Assembly (NCBI GenBank): GCA_903911985.1
Contig: CAIWFP010000303.1
Coordinates: 1 to 17,355, forward strand
DNA from: an uncultured Sphingomonadales bacterium
Lineage (GTDB): Bacteria > Pseudomonadota > Alphaproteobacteria > Sphingomonadales > Sphingomonadaceae
Reading direction: 5' to 3'
DNA length: 17,355 bases
The notes under the pieces are model-generated. The model searched no databases. It was not told where the DNA came from and saw only the letters and a program-made list of their open reading frames with translations. The first letter of the stretch is position 1; each line of letters begins with the position of its first letter. This document shows positions 7,766-14,207 of this stretch, piece by piece. A program made the translations under genes and the position numbers.

Positions 7766-8538
7766 CAGAGCGCCAGGCCTCCGGAGGCTTCGATGATATT
7801 ACCGGTGACCCAGCGGGCTTCCTCGCGGCACAACATCAGCACGGCCCCGGCAATGTCATCCGGTTGCCCCAGACGGCCCATCGGCGTGCTCTTGGTCACG
7901 CCTTCGTCAAAACCCGGGGTGGCCCGCAGTTCAGTAATGAAATCCGTCGCCACGGCCCCCGGCGCAATGAGGTTGCAGGTGATGCCGCGTCTGGCAACGG
8001 CGGTGGCGGTGGAGAAGGTCAGGCTCTGCAAGGCGCGCTTGCCCATCGCATAGCCAACATTCTGGGGCTGCGACACCTTGCCCGATATCGACCCGATATT
8101 GACGATGCGGCCATTGTTGCGCAGCCGGGAAAGCGCCTGCTGGGTAACCACATAGGGGCCCTTCATATTGACGCGCATCATCTCGTCGAACTGCGCCTCG
8201 GACCCGGACTTCAGCGAAATATCGTGCCCCGCGTTGCCCACCCCGGCATTGTTGATCAGTATATCGATGCTGGGTCCTTCGCCGAAGGCGGCATCGCATT
8301 GGGCCAGCATTTCCGCGACATCGCCGCTGTCGGCCGAATCGGCCTGAATGGCAAAGGCCCTGCCCCCAGCCGCTGTCACTTCGGCGACAAGCGCCGCCGC
8401 CGCCTCTGTGCTGCCCCGATAGTTGAAGGCGACATACGCGCCTTCCATCGCCAATTTCCGCACAATCGCGGCGCCAATCCCGCGCGCTCCGCCAGTGACA
8501 AGCGCGTTTTTTCCTTCAAGACATCCCATACCCGGCAT
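7765..8538 (-). CDS. Short-chain dehydrogenase/reductase (SDR), FabG-like
   Basis: This is a classical SDR of 257 residues. TGGARGIG is at 15-22, NNAG at 96-99, Ser150 lies in NIGSISG, and YAMGK gives Tyr163 and Lys167, so the catalytic set is intact. The NYRGS segment after strand 2 (Arg41) resembles NADP(H)-preferring FabG-like enzymes. The start is uncertain. ATG 8538 and ATG 8529 (MGCLEGKNALVTGG) both lack a Shine-Dalgarno sequence. A weak promoter on the minus strand (TTGCAC, 17 bases, CAGTAT) would begin the transcript close to ATG 8529, so a leaderless message is possible. It is the first gene of the SDR-ligase-SDR-DUF2889 set and lies just behind the TetR gene, with a palindrome in the gap. 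It probably acts on a hydroxy or keto intermediate. Confidence 0.92.
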   Translation of the reverse strand: MPGMGCLEGKNALVTGGARGIGAAIVRKLAMEGAYVAFNYRGSTEAAAALVAEVTAAGGRAFAIQADSADSGDVAEMLAQCDAAFGEGPSIDILINNAGVGNAGHDISLKSGSEAQFDEMMRVNMKGPYVVTQQALSRLRNNGRIVNIGSISGKVSQPQNVGYAMGKRALQSLTFSTATAVARRGITCNLIAPGAVATDFITELRATPGFDEGVTKSTPMGRLGQPDDIAGAVLMLCREEARWVTGNIIEASGGLAL

Positions 8539-8550
8539 ACTGCATAGATA

Positions 8551-8574
8551 TGTTACCTAGTGCAATAGGTAGCA
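8551..8574. promoter_or_regulatory. Candidate operator between the TetR gene and the SDR-ligase operon
   Basis: TACCTA (8554-8559), six bases, and TAGGTA (8566-8571) form a perfect inverted repeat. With flanks the symmetry covers 24 bases, with 10 of 12 base pairs matching. It lies in the 37-base gap between the TetR stop codon and the SDR start, 13 bases or more before the SDR start codon. The position is ideal for blocking an internal promoter, and the size and symmetry fit a TetR-family operator. The same architecture occurs at 1384-1407. Confidence 0.55.
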
Positions 8575-8575
8575 T

Positions 8576-9148
8576 TCACTCTGCCAGAGACTGGAATGTC
8601 GCGGCCAGCCAGCGGCGCGTTGAATCGTCGAGGTCAGCCGTCAATGCCGGAAGGGGATAAAGATCGCGGAAAAGCGTCAGACCCGAGGCCAGAATGACAA
8701 AACGCGCCGCCCGCGAAGCGCCTTCCGCCGGACCAAACCATCTGGCCAATGGTTCCACCACAAACTCGAAATGCAGCTTTTCGGTAATCCGGCGGGCACC
8801 TGGATCGGCGCACGCCAAGAGCATCATCTGCAAGGGATTTAGCCGATCCCGAGGTTCGGCGAGCAGCATCGCCGCCATTGCTTCGCCGAAGTGTTCGCGC
8901 GGCACCGTTGTGATTAGGTCTGACTTGAGCAGATCGGCAAGCGCGGCTTCGAACAGCTTCTCCTTCGACCCGAAATAGCGGCTGACCAGCGCCGAATTGA
9001 CGCCGGCCACCGCGGTAATGTCCCGCAGACTGGTGTCGGAATATCCGCGCAACGAGAAGGCATCCTGCGCCGCCGCGAGAATCGCCGCCCGGGTTCGCTG
9101 CGCGTTGCGCTGGGGTTTGACGTCATTATCGGTCATTGACATCGCCAT
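8576..9148 (-). CDS. TetR/AcrR-family transcriptional regulator
   Basis: This is a one-component repressor of about 190 residues. The N-terminal TetR DNA-binding domain is clear: RNAQRTRAAILAAAQDAFSLRG, then the helix-turn-helix YSDTSLRDITAVAGVNSALVSRYFGSKEKLF, split here over the recognition helix SALVSRYFGSK. The C-terminal ligand-binding part is divergent, as usual. Several starts are possible (TTG 9160, ATG 9148, 9142, 9136); none has a good ribosome binding site, and I chose 9148. A 16-base palindrome directly abuts this start, suggesting autoregulation. It sits at the head of the minus-strand catabolic genes and divergent from the P450-remnant/ALDH/SDR operon, so it may control both. 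The effector is unknown, probably a pathway intermediate. Confidence 0.93.
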   Translation of the reverse strand: MAMSMTDNDVKPQRNAQRTRAAILAAAQDAFSLRGYSDTSLRDITAVAGVNSALVSRYFGSKEKLFEAALADLLKSDLITTVPREHFGEAMAAMLLAEPRDRLNPLQMMLLACADPGARRITEKLHFEFVVEPLARWFGPAEGASRAARFVILASGLTLFRDLYPLPALTADLDDSTRRWLAATFQSLAE

Positions 9149-9164
9149 GTAATCGATCAATTAC
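9149..9164. promoter_or_regulatory. Candidate operator in the divergent TetR / ALDH promoter region
   Basis: GTAATCGATCAATTAC is a 16-base palindrome with one mismatched pair. It abuts the TetR start codon on the minus strand and lies 28 bases before the remnant ORF at 9192 on the plus strand. A perfect TTGACA (9136-9141) stands upstream on the plus strand, and a weak -10 (AATTAC or ATTACT) at 9159-9165 would fall on the palindrome. The placement suits repression in both directions. Confidence 0.5.
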
Positions 9165-9191
9165 TTATGGATAGAACGTGGAAGCGAATCG

Positions 9192-9380
9192 ATGAAAGGG
9201 GCCATCAAGGTCGCGGTACACGAACCGGTGTGTGATTTCGATTATTGCCGCAACCCCGTCATCCCCGCCGATGTTCATGCTGGCTATTGGCAGCTCCAGG
9301 AGCAGGCGCCGCCCCGGCGCCGATGCCCAGCCAACCCTCGCCACATCCTGAACCGAAAACCACCAGGAGAGTATCCATGA
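9192..9380 (+). pseudogene. Remnant of a cytochrome P450 (N-terminal ~40 residues, rest deleted)
   Basis: This 62-codon ORF starts at ATG 9192 with GTGGAAGC just upstream. Residues 9-40 include VHEPVCDFDYCRNPVI and ADVHAGYWQLQEQAPP. As I recall the P450cam N-terminus, it has a matching order of features: PEHLVFDFDMYNP, then an EAWAVLQES helix, before the VWT..NGGHWIA segment. Here that next segment is missing: after APP the sequence turns into a proline/arginine-rich tail (PRRRCPANPRHILNRK) unlike any P450. The neighbouring +1 frame reads PGADAQPTLATS and stops at about 9353, and might be the old C-terminus, but this is unproven. The stop TGA overlaps the ALDH start ATG at 9377 (ATGA). The short ORF may still be translated and couple ALDH translation. 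Heme, I-helix and ExxR regions are all absent. Confidence 0.6.
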
Positions 9381-10855
9381 CCAGTTCCATCACCCCACCC
9401 ACCGTTCACCTGCATATCGGTGGAGAGCCGAAAACCAGCGGCTCGGGCGGCAGTTTTGACCACCTCAACCCCGTCAGCCAAACCGTGCAGGCCACCATTC
9501 CGCTGGCAGGCCCCGGTGAGGTGGAAGAGGCCGTCCGGCGGGCGCAGGCCGCCCAGGAGAGCTGGCGCCGGACCTCGCCGGAGACGCGGCGCAATATCCT
9601 CAATCGCCTTGCCGACCTGATGGAGGAGCGCAAAACCGATCTGGCCCGCATGGCCGCGCTTGATGGCGGCACGCCGCTGATGATTGGCGAGCGCGGGGTG
9701 GAACTCGCCATCGGCTGGACCCGCTATTACGCCGGCTGGTGCGACAAGCTCACCGGCGAGTTGATGAGCACTTTCGACACGCGCGGCGAGTTTTCCTATA
9801 CGGTGCCAGAACCCATCGGCATCGTCGGCATCATCATCACCTGGAACGGGCCGCTGATCTCGCTGGGGATGAAGGTGGTGGCCGCACTCGCCGCCGGGAA
9901 TTGCGTGATCTGCAAGCCCGCCGAGATCACCCCCTTCGCGCCGGAACTGTTCGCCGAGCTGTGCAAGCAGGCGGGCGTGCCTGACGGCGTGCTGTCCATC
10001 TTCCCCGGCACCGCCGAGGCGGGCGAGGCCATCGTTCGCCACAAGAAGATCCGCAAGATCAGCTTCACCGGCGGCCCGATCACCGCGCGCAAGATCCTCG
10101 AAGCCTGCGCGCAGGAAATCAAGCCAAGCGTGATGGAACTGGGCGGCAAGTCGGCAAGTCTGGTCTTTCCCGATTGCGACCTGCAGGCGGCGGCCGAACG
10201 CGCGGTGTTCTGGACCATCGGCTGCCTTGCGGGTCAGGGCTGCGCCCTGCCCACGCGCCAGCTCGTCCATGCCGATATCCATGACGAATTCGTCGAAAGG
10301 CTGAAAGGCATTGCCAGCATGTTCAAGGTTGGCGACCCCATGGAGCCCGGCGTGATGGTAGGCCCTGTCATCAACAAGGCGGCGGCAGATCGCATTCTGG
10401 GCATGTTCGAGCGGGCCAAAGCCGATGGCGCCGGCAAATTCGTCATGGGGGGCAACCATTGCGGCAGCGAACTGGCCAACGGCAATTTCATCGAGCCGAC
10501 CATCATCATTGATGCCGATCCCGATCACGAGATCACCCAGGTGGAAATCTTCGGGCCAGCCGTGGTGGTGATGAAATTCCATACCGAGGAAGAGGCCATC
10601 GCCATCGCCAACAACAGCGAATATGGCCTGGCCGCCTATATCCAGTCGAACGATATAATGCGCGTCCACCGCATCGCCGAGCGGCTCAATGCCGGCGGGG
10701 TTTATGTCAACGGCGGCATCCAGATCAACCCGCACACGCCGTTTGGCGGCATCGGCATTTCCGGCTTCGGCAAGGAAGGCGGCAAGGCTGGCATCGATGA
10801 ATTTCTGCACTACAAGACGGTGACCATCGGCACCGGCGCCGGCATATTCAGCTGA
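9377..10855 (+). CDS. NAD(P)-dependent aldehyde dehydrogenase
   Basis: This 492-residue ALDH-superfamily enzyme oxidises an aldehyde to its acid. Active-site landmarks are ITWNGPL with the oxyanion Asn157, Lys180 in CKPAE, Glu254 in VMELGGKSA, the nucleophile Cys289 in AGQGCALPTR, and EIFGP (390-394). The dinucleotide-loop motif reads FTGGPITARK rather than the common FTGSTxVG, a modest departure. I chose ATG 9377 because GGAGAG stands at a good distance and the protein then starts in the usual place; extension upstream in the same frame to 9245 is possible but has no support. It overlaps the P450 remnant by four bases and is followed after 14 bases by an SDR, forming a two-enzyme operon for successive alcohol and aldehyde oxidation. 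Substrate unknown. Confidence 0.95.
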   Translation: MTSSITPPTVHLHIGGEPKTSGSGGSFDHLNPVSQTVQATIPLAGPGEVEEAVRRAQAAQESWRRTSPETRRNILNRLADLMEERKTDLARMAALDGGTPLMIGERGVELAIGWTRYYAGWCDKLTGELMSTFDTRGEFSYTVPEPIGIVGIIITWNGPLISLGMKVVAALAAGNCVICKPAEITPFAPELFAELCKQAGVPDGVLSIFPGTAEAGEAIVRHKKIRKISFTGGPITARKILEACAQEIKPSVMELGGKSASLVFPDCDLQAAAERAVFWTIGCLAGQGCALPTRQLVHADIHDEFVERLKGIASMFKVGDPMEPGVMVGPVINKAAADRILGMFERAKADGAGKFVMGGNHCGSELANGNFIEPTIIIDADPDHEITQVEIFGPAVVVMKFHTEEEAIAIANNSEYGLAAYIQSNDIMRVHRIAERLNAGGVYVNGGIQINPHTPFGGIGISGFGKEGGKAGIDEFLHYKTVTIGTGAGIFS

Positions 10856-10869
10856 TTGGAGAATCTAAT

Positions 10870-11658
10870 ATGAGCGATTTCAACAACAACGCCTTCCGTC
10901 TCGACGGAAAGGTCGCGATCGTCACAGGCGCCGGCGGGCGCGGCAATTCGATCGGCCGGGCCTATGCGGTGGCGCTGGCCAATGCCGGGGCCAGCGTGGT
11001 CGTCGCCGACCTCAATGGCGAGGGCGCGCAAAAAGTTGCCGACGAAATCACCGGTGCGGGCGGCAAGGCCGTGGCCGTGCAGGTCGATATCACCGACACC
11101 GCCTCGGTCGAGGCCATGGCGGCAAAGGCGAAGCAGGCCTTTGGCGGGGTCGACATTCTGGTGAACAATGCGGCGCTGATGGTGGAGATCACCGACAAGC
11201 CGCTGATTCAGACCGACCGCGCGCGGTTTGACAAGGGCATAGCGGTGAACGTCTGGGGCGCGATCAACTGCTCGCAGGTCATCGCCCCCTTCATGGCGGA
11301 GCGGGGTGGTGGTGCCATCGTCAATCAGGTGTCGGCTGGCGCCTTCCCGGCGCAGACTTTTTATGGCGTGACCAAAATCGCCCTGCTGGGTGCCACGACC
11401 GCGCTGGCCACGGAGCTTGGTCCCCAGGGTATCCGCGTCAACGCCATCGGGCCGGGCATGACCAAGACCGATGCGGGATTGGCTCTCACCCCCGACGACA
11501 GCCCGCTGGTGCAATATGTCGAGGCCCGGACGCCCATTCAGGGCCGCGACACGCCCGATGCGCTGTGCGGCGCGCTGCTGCTGCTGGTGTCCGAGGCCGG
11601 GCGTTGGATGACCGGGCAGGTGCTGAACGTCGATGGTGGCTGGGTGATGCGCAACTAA
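10870..11658 (+). CDS. Short-chain dehydrogenase/reductase (SDR)
   Basis: This is a 262-residue SDR with the catalytic Ser155 (NQVSAG) and YGVTK (Tyr165, Lys169). The glycine-rich loop is expanded to TGAGGRGNSIG (19-29) instead of TGxxxGIG, a variant of the cofactor loop. Asp47 after strand 2 (VVADLNG) suggests NAD(H) preference. The NNAG position reads NNAA (99-102). A good ribosome binding site (GGAGA, about 10858-10862) precedes the ATG. It lies 14 bases after the ALDH gene and is transcribed with it, then followed by a GC-rich hairpin. It is expected to be an alcohol dehydrogenase working next to the ALDH; whether it makes the aldehyde or acts on a ring alcohol is unknown. Confidence 0.93.
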   Translation: MSDFNNNAFRLDGKVAIVTGAGGRGNSIGRAYAVALANAGASVVVADLNGEGAQKVADEITGAGGKAVAVQVDITDTASVEAMAAKAKQAFGGVDILVNNAALMVEITDKPLIQTDRARFDKGIAVNVWGAINCSQVIAPFMAERGGGAIVNQVSAGAFPAQTFYGVTKIALLGATTALATELGPQGIRVNAIGPGMTKTDAGLALTPDDSPLVQYVEARTPIQGRDTPDALCGALLLLVSEAGRWMTGQVLNVDGGWVMRN

Positions 11659-11682
11659 ACGCGGCGCCCATACCCCAACAAA

Positions 11683-11713
11683 CGGGCGGCCCTTGCCATG
11701 CAGGGGCCGCCCG
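11683..11713. terminator. Hairpin between convergent SDR and rubredoxin genes, likely bidirectional terminator
   Basis: A 10-bp perfect stem, CGGGCGGCCC (11683-11692) with GGGCCGCCCG (11704-11713), has an 11-base loop. The plus-strand tail is GATCTGTTTT and the minus-strand tail TTTGTTGGGG, both only weakly T-rich. It is placed exactly between two converging transcripts. Confidence 0.7.
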
Positions 11714-11731
11714 ATCTGTTTTGGGCTGGGC

Positions 11732-11914
11732 TCAGTCGTCCTCGATCAGCGCGAAGTTCGATTTGTCTGCCGCGCATTCCGGGCAGACCCAGTCTTCGGG
11801 GACATCTTCCCAAAGCGTGCCCGGCGCTACGCCTTCCTCCGGGCAGCCTAGGGCTTCATCATAGATCGTGCCGCAATAGAAGCACTGGTAGCGACGGGTT
11901 CCGGGCGCGCTCAT
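11732..11914 (-). CDS. Rubredoxin
   Basis: This 60-residue iron protein holds one Fe bound by four cysteines and acts as a cytoplasmic one-electron carrier. The ligands are C11-F-Y-C14-G and C44-P-E-C47. Between them are the typical aromatic and acidic stretch (IYDEALGCPEEG) and LWEDVPEDWVCPEC. The second knuckle reads CPECA rather than the usual CPxCG. The ATG overlaps the stop of the P450 gene by one base (TGATG), so the two are almost certainly co-translated. Rubredoxins are known electron donors to AlkB-type alkane hydroxylases; bacterial P450s of this class normally use a 2Fe-2S ferredoxin. A role as a donor to the neighbouring P450 is therefore suggested by context, not proven. No rubredoxin reductase gene is in the window. 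Confidence 0.95.
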   Translation of the reverse strand: MSAPGTRRYQCFYCGTIYDEALGCPEEGVAPGTLWEDVPEDWVCPECAADKSNFALIEDD

Positions 11915-13125
11915 CACACAGGCCAGACCAGTTCGAGGCTGGTGATCGTGGCCACCGAACGCGCGCTGACCTTGGGATTGGTGCCCGGCTTGATCGAGAA
12001 GTCGGGGATGCGCTTCAGCCACTCTTCGAGGAAGACGCGCAGTTCGGTGCGCGCCAGCATCGAGCCGACGCAACGGTGCACGCCGCCTCCGAAGGTGGAA
12101 TTGGCGCCCGGCTTTTCGCGGTTGAAATCGACAGTCAGCGGGTCGGCAAACTTGTCCTCGTCCATCCCGTCCATCAACGTGGGCACCAGCACCATCTCGC
12201 CCGCCTTCAACTGTACGCCGCCCAGTTCGACATCGGCCTTCACCTCGCGCGCGAGGTTGGCGATCGGGAAGCGGCGCAGCAGTTCCTCGGTGGCGTTGGC
12301 GATCAGCTCGGGATTTTCGACCAGCTGGCGGCGATGTTCGGGATTGGTGGCGAGGAACTGGGCGAAGAAGCCCAGCGTCGAGGCGACGGTATCGAGGCCG
12401 GCGAGCAGCAACAGCAGGATCATACCGGTCAGCGGAAAATCGTCGATCGGCTTGCCCTCGACCTCGGTCTGCACGAACAGGCTGATCAGGTCATTGCCCG
12501 GATTGGCACGGCGCTCTGCGACCTTGCCCATACCATAGGCCATCAGCTTGCCCGAGGCCTCATTGCGCTCGTCCTCGGTTTCGCCGCGCATCGCCACTTC
12601 GGCGATGCTGGTCAGCAGTGGTCGGTCGGAGGCGGGCAGGCCAACGATCTCCATGAAGATCGCGATAGGCAGGTGCTGCGCGAACTGGCCGATGAATTCG
12701 CAATGGCCGTCCGCCTTGAAACCCTCGATCAGCTGGATCGACAGTTCCCGCGCCCGCTCGCCCAACTGACCGACCGCCTTGGGCGACAATGCCGCCTGCA
12801 GCAGTGCGCGATAGGGCGCGTGGTGCGGCGGATCGAGCTGGAGCGGCACCAGCGGTGGGGTGGCGCGTTCGACAGGATCGACCAATATCCGGCGCGAGGA
12901 GAAGTGATCGGCATCCGCCAGAACCTTGGCGACCGTTTCGTTGGTCTTGGCGATCCAGTGGCCGCCATTGCGCGGGGTCCACAGCACATCGGCCGACTTC
13001 GACATCAGGACCTCGCGCATGGAGCGCTGATATTCCAGTCCTTTGATCGGGAATTTGTAGATGTCGAAATCGATAACCCGATCCGCCGGCACATTGGCCG
13101 GCCGCGTGATGGTCTCAGTCGTCAT
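11914..13125 (-). CDS. Cytochrome P450, P450cam (CYP101)-like
   Basis: This 403-residue soluble bacterial P450 is expected to hydroxylate a small hydrophobic substrate. Motifs are the I-helix LLAGLDTVAS (oxygen-activating Thr246), the ExxR motif EELLRR (Glu281, Arg284), and the heme loop TFGGGVHRCVG with the axial Cys352. Stretches recall P450cam: the MTTETI start, TPRNGGHWIA, HFSS, the C-terminal EWLKRIPDFSIKPG and LELVWPV. The P450cam camphor-binding Tyr (in YDFIPTSMDPP) has no counterpart here (PPLVPLQLDPP), so camphor itself is unlikely. A strong GGAGAGGA precedes the ATG, which lies inside the end of the TetR gene (11-base overlap). The rubredoxin overlaps its stop codon. The whole TetR-P450-rubredoxin unit is thus tightly packed. 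Alicyclic or terpenoid substrates are a guess from family resemblance. Confidence 0.96.
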   Translation of the reverse strand: MTTETITRPANVPADRVIDFDIYKFPIKGLEYQRSMREVLMSKSADVLWTPRNGGHWIAKTNETVAKVLADADHFSSRRILVDPVERATPPLVPLQLDPPHHAPYRALLQAALSPKAVGQLGERARELSIQLIEGFKADGHCEFIGQFAQHLPIAIFMEIVGLPASDRPLLTSIAEVAMRGETEDERNEASGKLMAYGMGKVAERRANPGNDLISLFVQTEVEGKPIDDFPLTGMILLLLLAGLDTVASTLGFFAQFLATNPEHRRQLVENPELIANATEELLRRFPIANLAREVKADVELGGVQLKAGEMVLVPTLMDGMDEDKFADPLTVDFNREKPGANSTFGGGVHRCVGSMLARTELRVFLEEWLKRIPDFSIKPGTNPKVSARSVATITSLELVWPV

Positions 13126-13780
13126 GCTCTATGCTCCTCTCCATGCCGTGCCGCCCCTCGGGCGCCTGCGGCCTTGCTCCAAGAATTTCGCTGATCATCG
13201 TGACCAATCGTTGCCCCGGGGTCACACCGGCTTCGCCCAGCCCCAAGCGGGCCTCGGCAATCAGTTGCGGGCTGAAAGATTGCAGCGCCTTGCCCAGTAC
13301 TTCGGCCGAAACCTGACCGCGACCCGAGCGCGCGATGAAGGCGGCGGCCAGCTTGCGGGTGCGCTCGCCAATTTCCCGGGCATATTCGCGATAGCGCAGA
13401 GCGAAGGCGGGATTGCGCAGCGCCTCGATCTGCAACTCGGCGGCAAACAGCACTTCATCGGCATTACTGGCAAAGGCATCAAACCGTTCACCCAGCGTTG
13501 GCAGCACATTTTCCAGCGGGCCTTCCGCGTCAAGCAAGGCCTGCCACGCCCCGATTTCCGCCGCCTGATGCTGGGTCAGCAATTCGAGCAGCAGCTCATG
13601 CTTGTCGGCATAGTTCGCGTAGAAGGCCCCGCGCGAATAACCGGCGGATTCGCTGATCCGGTCGATCGAGGCCGCCGCCACCCCGCGCAGCGCGAATTCG
13701 CGGCGCGCCGCATGGGCCAGACGAATTCGGGTTTGCGCCTGGCTTTCGCTGCGGCTGAGGCGGGAATGTGGCAGGTTCAT
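13115..13780 (-). CDS. TetR/AcrR-family transcriptional regulator (P450 operon)
   Basis: This protein has 221 residues. The N-terminal DNA-binding domain reads TRIRLAHAARREFALRG, followed by the helix-turn-helix ASIDRISESAGYSRGAFYANYADK, of which SRGAFYANYADK is the recognition part. The C-terminal domain is a helical effector-binding region. The gene is translated in the same direction as the P450 and overlaps its start by 11 bases, so it is the first gene of the operon and probably autoregulatory. ATG 13780 was chosen because it starts just before the conserved domain; no clear Shine-Dalgarno is visible. It most likely represses its own operon until the P450 substrate or a product binds. 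Confidence 0.93.
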   Translation of the reverse strand: MNLPHSRLSRSESQAQTRIRLAHAARREFALRGVAAASIDRISESAGYSRGAFYANYADKHELLLELLTQHQAAEIGAWQALLDAEGPLENVLPTLGERFDAFASNADEVLFAAELQIEALRNPAFALRYREYAREIGERTRKLAAAFIARSGRGQVSAEVLGKALQSFSPQLIAEARLGLGEAGVTPGQRLVTMISEILGARPQAPEGRHGMERSIEHDD

Positions 13781-14207
13781 TCAAATTCATCTGTGGATCT
13801 GGAGACGAGTGTGTAGGCGGATTGGGCTATCCGATTCCTTGATCCCGGTCAATGTGACGCCGCCTCATCCATTCGAGGCTCGGGCGATCAAAAATCCGGC
13901 ACATTATCGACAGGATAGCGGTGACAATGGGCGGCGTGGTGGATGGCGGCGCGCTCAATCCCGTCGCGGCATCCCCTCGGGCACGACAGCGGTGGAGGAC
14001 ATGTGTGCTACGGCCACCGGATCATCGGCATCGCACCTCCACCCCTGGGGCGCGATCCCCTGACCATCGCTTGTCACTCAGGGCGGCCGAACGGTTCGTT
14101 GCGCCAGCCATGCACCGCGAGTTGACGATGCGTCGCTTCTATGACAGCGAAAACCGCATCAAACCCGCAACGGACCCCTCGCAAGCATTCGGATAAGGAC
14201 ACTCGAA
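13781..14207. other. Non-coding region between divergent TetR genes
   Basis: These 427 bases separate the P450-operon TetR (minus) from the next TetR (plus). Several short open frames cross it, for example 13921-14196 on the plus strand. They are arginine/proline-rich frames with no domain I recognise and no clear ribosome binding site. It must carry the promoters of both TetR genes; a weak inverted repeat lies at 13818-13833, and AAGGA at 14195-14199 is the ribosome binding site of the following gene. A decayed gene cannot be excluded. Confidence 0.5.
13818..13833. promoter_or_regulatory. Weak candidate operator upstream of the P450-operon TetR
   Basis: CGGAT (13818-13822) and ATCCG (13829-13833) form an inverted repeat with six bases between them, about 38 bases before the TetR start codon. 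The half-sites are short and could occur by chance. Confidence 0.22.

Noticed and set aside
9284..10810. 508-codon open frame on the minus strand
   Set aside because: It lies wholly antisense to the ALDH gene, whose motifs are intact. Its translation is rich in His, Gly and Ala without any domain, a usual by-product of GC-rich codon use.
11698..13194. 498-codon open frame on the plus strand
   Set aside because: It is antisense to the P450 and rubredoxin genes, both of which carry full motif sets. The translation is low-complexity His/Arg/Gln-rich.
13921..14196. 91-codon open frame before the third TetR
   Set aside because: It has no domain, no Shine-Dalgarno and an arginine/proline-rich composition; it is more likely part of the regulatory gap.
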